A stretch of 64,000 bases of DNA from the NCBI GenBank assembly GCA_964547135.1, contig CAZJMK010000007.1, positions 1-64,000 of the forward strand, written 5' to 3'. The stretch is from JAJXSS01 sp964547135. GTDB taxonomy: Bacteria > Planctomycetota > Phycisphaerae > Phycisphaerales > Phycisphaeraceae. Below the pieces are notes generated by a model that was not told the origin of the DNA, searched no databases, and was given only the letters and a program-made list of their open reading frames with translations. A program made the translations under genes and the position numbers. How positions within the stretch are numbered: the first letter of the stretch is position 1; every line of letters begins with the position of its first letter. Below, in pieces: positions 42,142 to 50,521 of this stretch.

Positions 42142-44169
42142 ATGCCCTGGCCGACGTTTGCAGCAAGTGATGAACCGATCGAAGTATTGGTGAAACTATC
42201 GCGGTACTACGGCTGCGATGCTGATTTTGTATTGGCGGGCGGGGGCAACACGTCGGTCAAACTCGGTGATCGGCTGTTCATCAAGGCCAGTGGTTACCCA
42301 TTGGCGACGCTGACCCGTGAAGGGTTGGTCGAACTGGACCGCCCCCGGTTGACAGCCTTGCTGCAAAGCGACCTTGGTAGTGACCGTGTGCAGCGTGAAG
42401 AGCGTTTCAAGTCAGCGATCATGAGCAGTCGTATCGATGCAACGGGGGGGCGCCGGCCTTCGGTCGAGTCGGTGGTGCATCATGTCGTGCCCGGAAAGTA
42501 CGTGGTGCATACCCATGCAACAGTGGCCAACGCACTAACGTGTTGCGTCAAAGGCGAGTCGCTTTGTCGGGCGTGGTTTGGAGAAGCGGTGTTGTGGGTG
42601 CCGGTGGTCGATCCGGGTTTTGTGCTGGCGCAGACGATTCACCGCTTGTTGCAAGCACGGACGGACGGCGGTCGGGGCGTGCGGGCCATACTCATGGCCA
42701 ATCACGGGTTGATCGTGGCCGGGGACGATCCGCAAGCGATTCGTGACAACACCGATTTCGTGTTGCAAACCATCGGGGCACACCTTGGGCCTGATTGGGA
42801 ACAAGCCCTGGGCACACCGGTACAACTCGACAGCCCCCGGTTAATGGTAAACACCATTGCGCCGTTGTTGCGCGGATTGCTGGCTAGCGGGCCATTGCTC
42901 AAAGTGGTGCGGTTTGATGACAGTGATTTAGTCATGCGGCTGGTGGGCACGGAATTGGGGAAACAGCTTGTCAATAACGGGCCGCTCACGCCTGATCAGA
43001 TTGTGTATTGCAACAGTTACCCGTTGTGGGTGGAAGTGAACCCGACGGCGGACGCAGCGACACTGGCGCAGCAATTGCGACAAGCCATCGAGCAACATCG
43101 ACAAAGCAAAGGCGACCTGCCCAAGTTGGTGTTGGTGCAGGGGCTGGGGTTGTTTGCGATTGGCGATGACCCGGCTGGGGCGGCCACGGTGCGCGATTTG
43201 TACCTCGATGCGATTCGTGTCATGAGCGGGGCACACCGACTGGGCGGGGTACACCCATTACCAGCCGAGCAGCGAGCTTTCATCGAAGCGTGGGAAGTCG
43301 AGGCTTACCGCAAATCAATCGCCAAATTGAATGCAGGCAAAGCGGGTCGGGCGGCGGGTAAGGTGGCGGTGGTGACCGGGGCGGCCCAGGGCTTCGGCCT
43401 GGAAATCGCACAAGGTTTTGCCGGCGAAGGCGGATGCGTGGTACTGACGGATTTGAATCACACCGCAGCACAGGCGGCGGCACAGGCACTCAATGAAAAA
43501 CATGGGCAGGGCAAAGCGATGGCGTTGCCGATCAACGTGACGGACTCGGCATCGGTGGCGGAGTGTTTGCATCAGGTGGTGCGCTGTTTTGGCGGGTTGG
43601 ATGTGTTTGTCAGCAACGCGGGGGTGCTCAAAGCGGGTTCGGTCAAAACGCAAGCGGTGAAGGATTTCGATTTTGTCACGGCGGTGAATTACAAGGGTTA
43701 TTTTGTCTGTGTGCAGCAGGCTTCGCCGATCATGGCGTTGCAGCATTTGGCACAGCCGGGGTACTTGTCGGACATCATGCAAATCAATTCGAAGTCGGGC
43801 TTGCAGGGCAGCAACAAAAACGGGGCGTATGCGGGGAGCAAGTTCGGGGGCATCGGATTGACGCAGTCGTTTGCGCTGGAATTGATTGAGGATGGCATCA
43901 AGGTGAACTCGATTTGCCCGGGTAATTTTTTTGATGGGCCGTTGTGGAGCGACCCGAACACGGGGTTGTTTGTGCAATATTTGAGGACGGGCAAAGTGCC
44001 GGGGGCCAAGACGATTGAGGATGTGAAAAAGTTTTATGAGGCGAAGGTGCCGATGGGCCGTGGGTGTACGACCCCGGACGTGATGAAAGCGATTTTTTAT
44101 CTGATGGAGCAACAGTACGAAACCGGTCAGGCGGTGCCCGTCACCGGCGGACAGGTGATGTTGAATTGA
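42142..44169 (+). CDS. Bifunctional class II aldolase / short-chain dehydrogenase (RhaD-type fusion)
   Basis: A 675-aa fusion. The N-terminal half is a class II aldolase (GGGNTSVKLGDRLFIKASG, metal ligands in VVHTHATVAN and ANHGLIVAG). The C-terminal half, from about residue 410, is an SDR with VAVVTGAAQGFGLEIA, the NAG motif VSNAGVL, the catalytic Ser in QINSKSG and YAGSK. Fusions of this type cleave rhamnulose 1-phosphate or related ketose phosphates and oxidise the released lactaldehyde; the precise sugar is not fixed by the motifs. AAGGA precedes the ATG. The gene lies in the putative DeoR-controlled cluster, between the PHP-like and Zn-dehydrogenase genes. Confidence 0.88.
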   Translation: MPWPTFAASDEPIEVLVKLSRYYGCDADFVLAGGGNTSVKLGDRLFIKASGYPLATLTREGLVELDRPRLTALLQSDLGSDRVQREERFKSAIMSSRIDATGGRRPSVESVVHHVVPGKYVVHTHATVANALTCCVKGESLCRAWFGEAVLWVPVVDPGFVLAQTIHRLLQARTDGGRGVRAILMANHGLIVAGDDPQAIRDNTDFVLQTIGAHLGPDWEQALGTPVQLDSPRLMVNTIAPLLRGLLASGPLLKVVRFDDSDLVMRLVGTELGKQLVNNGPLTPDQIVYCNSYPLWVEVNPTADAATLAQQLRQAIEQHRQSKGDLPKLVLVQGLGLFAIGDDPAGAATVRDLYLDAIRVMSGAHRLGGVHPLPAEQRAFIEAWEVEAYRKSIAKLNAGKAGRAAGKVAVVTGAAQGFGLEIAQGFAGEGGCVVLTDLNHTAAQAAAQALNEKHGQGKAMALPINVTDSASVAECLHQVVRCFGGLDVFVSNAGVLKAGSVKTQAVKDFDFVTAVNYKGYFVCVQQASPIMALQHLAQPGYLSDIMQINSKSGLQGSNKNGAYAGSKFGGIGLTQSFALELIEDGIKVNSICPGNFFDGPLWSDPNTGLFVQYLRTGKVPGAKTIEDVKKFYEAKVPMGRGCTTPDVMKAIFYLMEQQYETGQAVPVTGGQVMLN

Positions 44170-44185
44170 GGAAAGAATGGAAGGT

Positions 44186-44257
44186 GACGCCGAGGGCTTT
44201 AGCCCCGGATCACTTGAATGACTTAAACAAACATCCGGCCCTAAAGGGCTCGGCGTC
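44186..44257. repeat. Family D hairpin
   Basis: The gacgccgagggctttagccc arm and the ggccctaaagggctcggcgtc arm face each other between the aldolase/SDR and dehydrogenase genes. It might reduce but need not stop read-through, since no U-tract follows. Confidence 0.75.
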
Positions 44258-44298
44258 AAACAATCACCCAACACTCGATAACCAATCAAGGACAAGTC

Positions 44299-45927
44299 AT
44301 GACGACCGCAACCATACCCACCACACAGCAGGCGGTGCAACTGATCGGACCGGGGGAACTCAAACTCAACCCGTGCAAAAAAGTGCCCGTGCCCGGCCCG
44401 CATGAAGTGCTCGCCAAAGTCGAGGCCGTCGGCCTGTGTTTTTCCGACCTGAAACTGCTCAAACAATTCGACACCCACGCCCGCAAAAGTGAAGTCGTCG
44501 GCGGCCTGTCAGCGGACACGCTGGCAGAGGTGCAAAGTTATGTGCCGGGTAAAAAGCCGACGGTGCCCGGGCATGAGGTGGTTTGCCGTATTGTCGCTGT
44601 GGGTAACCAGGTGAAACATCACCAGGTCGGCGAGCGCTGCCTGGTGCAGACCGATTACCGTGATCTGCCCACCGCCAACTCGGCCTCGGCTTTTGGTTAC
44701 AACTTCGAAGGCGCGTTGCAGGAATACATCGTGATGGACGAGCGCGTGGTGGTCGATTCCAAGGGGCAGCGGTATCTGATTCCGGTCAGCGAAGAAAAAA
44801 GTGCGTCAGCGGTGGCACTGGTCGAACCCTGGGCCTGCGTGGAGGATTCATACGTCACCAAGGAACGACAAACCATCAAGCCCATGGGTCGGCTGCTGGT
44901 CGTCGCTTCGCCGGGTGCTGACATCGATGGCCTGCGTCAGGCCTATTCACCGTCAGGCCCGCCTGCTCAGGTGACGGTCATCGCCCCCGATGCCGCTGCG
45001 ACGCAACCCGATGAAGGGTTTGATGACATTGTCTATTTCGGGGCCGACGCAGCGGTGATCGAAATTTTGAATGACAAGCTGGCTGCAAGGGGCATCATCA
45101 ACCTGGTGTTGGGCGGCAAAAAAATCGGTAAGCCGGTGAACGTCGGCGTGGGTCGTGTGCATTATGGTTTGACGCGCTGGGTGGGTACGACCGGCAGCGA
45201 CCCTTGCGATTCATACAAAAACATTCCGGCCACGGGCGAGGTGCGCAGCGGTGATCGCATTTTGGTGGTCGGGGCCGGCGGACCGATGGGGCAGATGCAC
45301 GTGCTTCGCAACGCCAGTCTGGGTTTGGCCAACCTGCAACTGGTGGGCACGGACATGGACGACCCGCGCCTGGCATCGCTCAAGCACAAGGCTCAGCCCC
45401 TGGCGGACAAGTTCGGCGTGAAGCTGGAACTGATCAATACAAAAATCACGAAGTTGCAGGGCACGTTCAGCTACATCGCGCTCATGGCCCCGGTGGCGCC
45501 CCTGGTGGCACAGGCGGTGGTCGATGCTGGTGAAAACGCCATCATCAATATTTTTGCGGGCATCCCTGCTCCGGTAAAACAGGTGATGGACCTGGACGCC
45601 TACATCAGCAAAAAGTGTTTCATGTTCGGCACCAGCGGCTCGACCATCGCGGACATGATGATTGTGTTGGAGAAGGTGGAAAAGGGCGCACTGGACACCA
45701 ATGCGTCGCTGGATGCGGTCAGCGGCATCGCCGGGGCGATTGATGGCATTGCGGCGGTGGAGAATCGCACCCTGGCGGGCAAAATCATGGTGTACCCGAT
45801 GCTGCGTGAGTTGCCGCTCACGCCGTTGACGGAGTTGGTGCAAAAGTACCCGACGGTGGCAGCGAAACTGGACCGGGGCCAGTGGACCAAGGCGGCGGAA
45901 CAAGAGTTGATGAAGGTGGCGCGATAG
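44299..45927 (+). CDS. Zinc-type alcohol dehydrogenase (sorbose-1-phosphate reductase-like)
   Basis: The 542-aa protein belongs to the medium-chain dehydrogenases: VGLCFSDLK and PGHEVVCRIVAVG carry catalytic-zinc ligands, and VEPWACVEDSY corresponds to the third. The Rossmann segment reads ILVVGAGGPMGQMHVLRNASLG. The structural-zinc cysteine cluster is missing. The chain is longer than the usual 340-400 aa, with an internal insert (about residues 195-300). Members of this branch act on sugar alcohols or their phosphates. AAGGA precedes the ATG. It is probably the last gene of the DeoR-controlled set. Confidence 0.8.
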   Translation: MTTATIPTTQQAVQLIGPGELKLNPCKKVPVPGPHEVLAKVEAVGLCFSDLKLLKQFDTHARKSEVVGGLSADTLAEVQSYVPGKKPTVPGHEVVCRIVAVGNQVKHHQVGERCLVQTDYRDLPTANSASAFGYNFEGALQEYIVMDERVVVDSKGQRYLIPVSEEKSASAVALVEPWACVEDSYVTKERQTIKPMGRLLVVASPGADIDGLRQAYSPSGPPAQVTVIAPDAAATQPDEGFDDIVYFGADAAVIEILNDKLAARGIINLVLGGKKIGKPVNVGVGRVHYGLTRWVGTTGSDPCDSYKNIPATGEVRSGDRILVVGAGGPMGQMHVLRNASLGLANLQLVGTDMDDPRLASLKHKAQPLADKFGVKLELINTKITKLQGTFSYIALMAPVAPLVAQAVVDAGENAIINIFAGIPAPVKQVMDLDAYISKKCFMFGTSGSTIADMMIVLEKVEKGALDTNASLDAVSGIAGAIDGIAAVENRTLAGKIMVYPMLRELPLTPLTELVQKYPTVAAKLDRGQWTKAAEQELMKVAR

Positions 45928-46435
45928 GGCAGTGGCCGAGTGGTCCAGTGGCCAAGTGGCCGAGTGATCAAGTGGTCAAGTGCTCAGACAAGCCGAGTCG
46001 GAGGCGTCCTCGCCGACGGCTCGGGTATCCTTTGAATGATTTGGCGATTGGGTGATTATCAATTCTTTCACGCTTTAACTTCACGACCGCGTGAAGTTCG
46101 GAATGGTTTTTAAAAAATAAATGACGCCGAGGGCTTTAGCCCCGGATCGTTCGACACATCCATCCGAAAAAAATCCGGCCCGCAAGGGCACGGCGAACCT
46201 TTTGTGGCACCGCCGCCCTCGGCGGTGTGAGAGACAAAGCGGCGGATGGCATCCGCCATGTTTCAGCAATCACGTCAATGATAAGCAAAAGCGACGGACC
46301 GCCGATGCCATCGGCGGCTTTGTTCACCCAGCCGGGGGCGGCTGGGCAACATCAACACAGCCTCGCTCACCGCCGCGCACAACAAATTCGAAATTGAAAA
46401 ATCTTTGTCGTCGTCGATTCCTATAATCGCCGACC
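45928..46435. repeat. Long mosaic spacer (F, B, K, D and GC hairpins)
   Basis: In order: family F (45930-45990), a variant B hairpin (about 45993-46026), a K piece (about 46034-46055), family D (46123-46195), an accgccgccctcggcggtg palindrome (46206-46232), gccgatgccatcggcgg (about 46301-46317) and cagccgggggcggctg (about 46328-46345). No gene is seen. Confidence 0.7.
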
Positions 46436-47236
46436 ATGCTCGAACTCACCCGGTCGGTACGATTTTGTTTGAATGACCCCGATGGCGAAGCGCCGCCGCG
46501 GGCGGGGCGCAATGGTTACTCGGCCTGGCCGGCGATGCGCGGGTTGGGTCGGTTTTATGTGTTGCATGTCACCTGCCGGGGCAATGCGGACCCGGTGACC
46601 GGTTACTTCATCAATATTTCGCACATTGACTCAGCCGTGCATCGAAGGGTGATTCCGCACCTGCATCAACTATTGGCTTCGTGTGAATCGTCAGCCCTGA
46701 TCCCCATGGGTCTGCTGTTGCGACGCATGCTCGAATTGTTGCAGGAACCGTTGCAGAACACGGTGATCGCGCTGCAACTGGATTTATCGCCCTATCATTT
46801 TTTGTGCCTTGCGAGAGAGAACATGAACCAACTGGTGATGCGTCAGCGTTACGAATTTTCCGCCGCCCATCGCCTGCACGTGCCCACGTTCAGCGAAGCG
46901 GACAATCGCAAAACCTTTGGCAAGTGCAACAACCCCGCCGGCCACGGGCACAATTATCATTTGGAAGTGGCCATCTGCGCCGCGATCGACAACACTGGCC
47001 GGGTCCGCCCGGTGGAGGACCTGGACGCGCTGGTGAACCAGGCGGTCATCGAAAAACTGGATCACAAAAACCTGAACGTCGATGTGCCCGAATTCGCCCA
47101 GCTTAACCCGTCGGTGGAAAATATTGCCATGGTCATTCACGGCTGGCTGGCCGGGGCGGTGAACAGCATCGATGCCAAACTCGAAGAAGTGAAGGTTTGG
47201 GAAACGGAAAAAACCTGTTGCACCTACCGGGGGTAG
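46436..47236 (+). CDS. queD: Tandem 6-pyruvoyl-tetrahydropterin synthase-like protein (QueD family)
   Basis: The C-terminal half (from about residue 130) is a complete T-fold enzyme domain with zinc ligands in FSAAHRLHVP and GHGHNYHLEV, the catalytic Cys in FGKCNNPAG, DHKNLN, NPSVENIA and a terminal WETEKTCCTY. QueD makes 6-carboxy-5,6,7,8-tetrahydropterin for queuosine or deazapurine synthesis. The N-terminal half looks like a second T-fold domain without the zinc histidines (RFYVLHVTCRGNADPVTGYFINISHID). It could be a degenerate duplicate. A start at 46823 (MNQLVMRQRYEF) would give a standard-size QueD. No queC, queE or queF is in the window. Confidence 0.8.
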   Translation: MLELTRSVRFCLNDPDGEAPPRAGRNGYSAWPAMRGLGRFYVLHVTCRGNADPVTGYFINISHIDSAVHRRVIPHLHQLLASCESSALIPMGLLLRRMLELLQEPLQNTVIALQLDLSPYHFLCLARENMNQLVMRQRYEFSAAHRLHVPTFSEADNRKTFGKCNNPAGHGHNYHLEVAICAAIDNTGRVRPVEDLDALVNQAVIEKLDHKNLNVDVPEFAQLNPSVENIAMVIHGWLAGAVNSIDAKLEEVKVWETEKTCCTYRG

Positions 47237-47416
47237 AGCCGGCAATTGGATCGGCCTGTCTTGGAATGTGATTCGGTCAGAATGAAAGAATAAAGACTTG
47301 CTTGCCATGTCCGGCACCCCGGCGCTGTTGATTTATTTTTAACCAGCATCATTGCGCACGTCAGCCGGTGTTGGGTATGCTTGACGCTCACCAAGTTTCA
47401 CGGAAGGAATTACACC

Positions 47417-48394
47417 ATGGCACAGGGCGGCAAGGCGATGTGGGTGGGCGTTGATCTGGGCGGGACCAACATTCAGGCGGGCGTGGTCAACAGCGCGGGC
47501 AAGGTGGTCAGCAGGGCGAAGATGAAGACGCGCGCGGATGAGGGGACCATGGCAGTGGTGCGCCGGGTGGCGGAAACGGTGCGTGATGCGGCGCAGGATG
47601 CGGGGCTGAAGGTCAGGGATTTGCAGGCGGTGGGCATCGGGGCACCGGGCACGGTCGATATCGACAAAGGCATGGTGGTGCGGGCGGTGAATCTGCGTTG
47701 GAACAAGGTGTTGCTTGGGGCGTTGTTGAAGAAGGAGTTGGAGGGCAAGCCGGTGGTGGTGGAGAACGATGTGAACGTGGCAGCCTGGGGCGAGTTTGCC
47801 ACGGGGATTGCGAAAAAGGACAAGGACATGCTGGCCGTGTGGGTGGGCACGGGCATCGGCGGGGGGCTGGTGCTGGGTGGGCAACTGTTTCGCGGGCATC
47901 ACCTCACGGCTGGGGAAATCGGTCATACCGTGATTCATGCCGATGCGGCGCTGGGCCGACGAACGTTGGAGAATCATGCCAGTCGCACGGCGGTGGTGAA
48001 CCTGCTGACGCAACTGATCAGCGCCAATCACGAAAGCAAAATCACGCAGATCGTCGGCGGAGATTTTTCCAGCATTCGTTCCCGCGTGATCGCCAAGGCG
48101 TTGGAAATGGACGACCCGCTCACCAAACAGGTGTTGCAACAGGCAGCCCGGTACGTGGGCGTGGCGATTGCCAACAGCGTGACGATGCTCAGCCTGCCCT
48201 GCGTGGTGTTGGGCGGTGGGGTGACCGATTCCCTGGGTCGGCCTTGGGTGGAATGGGTGCAACAGGCGTTTGAGGAATACGTTTTTCCACAGGAATTACG
48301 CAGTTGTCGTATCGTCGCCAGCCGCTTGGGGGACGATGCCGGCATCGTCGGGGCGGCGCTGTTGGCAAGGGAACGATTGTGGAAAAGTCGGTAA
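47417..48394 (+). CDS. ROK-family sugar kinase lacking the zinc-binding cysteine motif
   Basis: The 325-aa protein has the ROK ATP site WVGVDLGGTNIQAGVV, then VGIGAPGTVD, VVENDVNVAAWGE, WVGTGIGGGLVLGGQLFRG and GEIGHTVI. The family's C-x-C-G-x-x-G-C-x-E zinc motif is replaced by ALGRRTLENHAS, without any Cys. Such enzymes phosphorylate glucose, mannose or other hexoses; loss of the zinc site is a feature of some ROK branches. ATG 47417 has GGAAGGAA upstream; an earlier in-frame ATG at 47381 is less likely. It may feed the sugar pathway of the nearby cluster. Confidence 0.85.
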   Translation: MAQGGKAMWVGVDLGGTNIQAGVVNSAGKVVSRAKMKTRADEGTMAVVRRVAETVRDAAQDAGLKVRDLQAVGIGAPGTVDIDKGMVVRAVNLRWNKVLLGALLKKELEGKPVVVENDVNVAAWGEFATGIAKKDKDMLAVWVGTGIGGGLVLGGQLFRGHHLTAGEIGHTVIHADAALGRRTLENHASRTAVVNLLTQLISANHESKITQIVGGDFSSIRSRVIAKALEMDDPLTKQVLQQAARYVGVAIANSVTMLSLPCVVLGGGVTDSLGRPWVEWVQQAFEEYVFPQELRSCRIVASRLGDDAGIVGAALLARERLWKSR

Positions 48395-48430
48395 AATCGA
48401 TCAGAATTGTTAAAATAGAGAAGAAACCGC

Positions 48431-48460
48431 TTGACTTGGTCAATACTTTTCGGCTAAAAA
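48431..48460 (+). promoter_or_regulatory. Promoter of a short transcript
   Basis: TTGACT (48431-48436), an 18-bp spacer and TAAAAA (48455-48460) lie 36 bp after the ROK gene stop in an AT-rich stretch. A strong terminator follows about 100 bp later. Confidence 0.45.
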
Positions 48461-48466
48461 TGTGTA

Positions 48467-48563
48467 GTCAAACGATGCCTCTTGCCGATTTTGCTCAAAG
48501 GTATGATTGAAAAAGCTTTCTCCCCTCCGCCCCGTTGTCGCTTCGGCGGCAGCGGGGTTTTTT
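48467..48563 (+). ncRNA. Candidate small RNA of about 95 nt
   Basis: The interval between the promoter at 48431-48460 and the terminator at 48530-48563 has no convincing ORF and none of the window's repeat families. It begins near tgtagtcaaacgatgcctct and ends in the UUCG-capped terminator. It could instead be the distal end of the ROK mRNA or a leader of something lost. No known RNA family is recognised. Confidence 0.35.
48530..48563 (+). terminator. Rho-independent terminator with UUCG tetraloop
   Basis: CCCCGTTGTCGC and GCGGCAGCGGGG form a 12-bp stem (two G-U pairs) closed by C(UUCG)G and followed by six T. It ends transcription from the ROK gene and from the candidate small RNA. Confidence 0.85.
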
Positions 48564-49040
48564 AATTACCCACTGTTTTGCATGTCCGGTCGATAAGCCC
48601 GACGACCTGCCGAGCATCCGTATTCATCCCGATATCGCCCCCGATGGAATGTTTGTCCGCGGTCCATTGACCGTGCGTTTTTCCGCCTTCAGCCTTGCAC
48701 GAAAACTCGGAACATCGCACCACGATTCCGGCGGTCTCTCGCAACCGGAGTTCGTTGATACGCACAACTGTTCCGACCTTCTCCTCCGCCCCAGCCGCAT
48801 CGGGGGTGGCTTGACGCCTGTTAAGCCCTTGACGGATATCCCTTCGGTCAAGGCCGGGTTCATCATAGGCCTGCTTGCTAACAAAAGTCATGCAGGGGTT
48901 CAGCAGTTTTTTTCGTTCAGCCCAAGGGATGACGATTGCCCGATAACGCAAGTATTCTGCCGGATGATTGTGCAGGGTTCACTTGCGCCGGGTTTAAGTT
49001 TGATGAAAAAGCGGGTGAGGGGGTTGAGTCATATGCAATG
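48564..49040. other. Unassigned 0.48-kb segment, possible gene remnant
   Basis: This stretch is free of the repeat families until family E at 49041. It has overlapping open frames on both strands (48562-48951 minus, 129 aa from a TTG; 48535-49113 plus, 192 aa) with no recognisable motif and no ribosome binding site that I can defend. It may be an eroded gene or a chance open stretch. Confidence 0.3.
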
Positions 49041-49186
49041 TTTAGCGCGGACGCTTTGCGTGGGCGTGAGGGTGAGCGATGTTGACGGGTGCCACTGGCA
49101 CACTTGCCGATGACGCCGTGCCCTTGAGGGCCGGATGGCTGTCTTTATCATCATGCAATCAATCCGGGGCTAAAGCCTTCGGCGTC
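49041..49186. repeat. Family E followed by family D
   Basis: Family E (49041-49066, one mismatch) and a full D hairpin (49112-49186) end just before the stop codon of the permease gene on the minus strand. Confidence 0.75.
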
Positions 49187-49202
49187 AATGGGGGATGACC
49201 CC

Positions 49203-50309
49203 TCACGTTTTCACGCGCAGCAGCATCCATGCGGCGATGGGCAGATAAATCACCACCGGCAACCAGGCGGTGGTCACCGCATTAAGGTTGCCCATGCCCG
49301 CCTGCATGATCATCAAGCCACTGGCCCAGGCCGCCATGCACAAACCGCAGGCCTTGACCGTTTGCACCGTGAAGTTGACCGGTTCACGGGTCAGAAAAAA
49401 CGGCAACACCATGATCAATATGAGTACGTTCAACACCATGCCGCTGAACCGACTGTGAATCACGCGCAGAATCGTCGCCTGCTGATTCGAAGGCGTTTCC
49501 ACCATGCGCAGCAACTCAGGCATCCCCAATAAACGCGGAAAAATCGCCGCTCGGCGCACCAGCAATACATTGGGTGTCAGATCGGAACTGAAAAAGTCGA
49601 TGGCAGCACGACGTTGACTGATGATCGAACCGGCATCGCTGCGGACCGGTTCGACGGCCTGACCCTGGTGCAGGTCCCAGCCGCCCTGGTTGCCGTTCCA
49701 CGTGGCACTTTCCGCGGTGATGCGACGCAAAACCCGGCCCTGCGGATCGCGTTCCAGAATCGTCACCAGACGCAACAGGCCGTCGGAAGGAATGAACCGG
49801 TCGGCGGTGAACAGGTTGCCCGCACCGTCGGCTGCGTAGTAAATCGAAAAGGTCGAAACCGTGCTCAACTTGGCGTCCGACGGGCCGCGCGCCAGTTTGC
49901 CCGCCAGCGGGGGGATCACCCATTCCTGCATCGGCAGCGCCAGTAAACTCAACCCGCAACCAGCCACCAGCACCGGCACAGCCACGCGATGCAGACTCAC
50001 GCCCCCGGCAATCATGCCCAGTAATTCACCCGACCTTGCCAGTGCTGAAAAGGTAAAGCCCATCGCCCCGACCGTTGCCAACCCGCCCATGAGGATGTAC
50101 AGCAAAAAAAGGTTCGGGTAATAAAAATCAATGATCGTGTAAAGCGAACCGAGCAAAGCCGTGTCGAACGGGGCATGACGTGCGCCGATGAACTCGTCGA
50201 TGTTCACGATCAGACTCACCACCACAATCAGCAGCATCATCACCACCAGCAGAATGGTGAAGTTGATCACGAAACCACGCAGAACATATTTGTCGAGCGT
50301 TCGCATCAA
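49203..50309 (-). CDS. LptF/LptG-family (YjgP/YjgQ) permease, first of pair
   Basis: The family forms the membrane part of the Lpt complex that lifts LPS from the inner membrane. The 368-aa protein begins MMRTLDKYVLRGFVINFTILLVVMMLLIVVVSLI. It has TM segments also at about 70-90 and 105-125, a periplasmic beta-jellyroll middle (FTADRFIPSDGLLRLVTILE... ITAESATW), and three C-terminal TM helices (MVLNVLILIMVLPFFLT; KACGLCMAAWASGLMIM). The second permease lies upstream on the same strand across 212 bp of repeats. Which of the two corresponds to LptF or LptG is not decided. Confidence 0.85.
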   Translation of the reverse strand: MMRTLDKYVLRGFVINFTILLVVMMLLIVVVSLIVNIDEFIGARHAPFDTALLGSLYTIIDFYYPNLFLLYILMGGLATVGAMGFTFSALARSGELLGMIAGGVSLHRVAVPVLVAGCGLSLLALPMQEWVIPPLAGKLARGPSDAKLSTVSTFSIYYAADGAGNLFTADRFIPSDGLLRLVTILERDPQGRVLRRITAESATWNGNQGGWDLHQGQAVEPVRSDAGSIISQRRAAIDFFSSDLTPNVLLVRRAAIFPRLLGMPELLRMVETPSNQQATILRVIHSRFSGMVLNVLILIMVLPFFLTREPVNFTVQTVKACGLCMAAWASGLMIMQAGMGNLNAVTTAWLPVVIYLPIAAWMLLRVKT

Positions 50310-50521
50310 TTATTGAACTCACTGTTGAACCGACGCCGAGGGCTTCAGCCCCGGCAATAGTGGCACCGCCGCCCTCGGCGGTGCGAGTGTCATTGATTTT
50401 TCACCCAGCCGGGGGCGGCTGGGCTACAACAAACCATGCACTGACGCCGAGGGCTTCAGCCCCGGATGATTCGCACAGCCATCCGGCACTAAAGGGCACG
50501 GCGTCATGTAATCCCGCTTAC
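50310..50521. repeat. Repeats between the two permease genes
   Basis: A half family D (50332-50355), the accgccgccctcggcggtg palindrome (50362-50385), cagccgggggcggctgggctac (about 50407-50427) and a full family D hairpin (50443-50505). The pair was probably closer before these entered. Confidence 0.75.

Noticed and set aside
48535..49113. 192-aa plus-strand frame after the ROK terminator
   Set aside because: It begins inside the terminator stem and ends in family E and beyond, with no recognisable domain or ribosome binding site, so I did not call it a gene.
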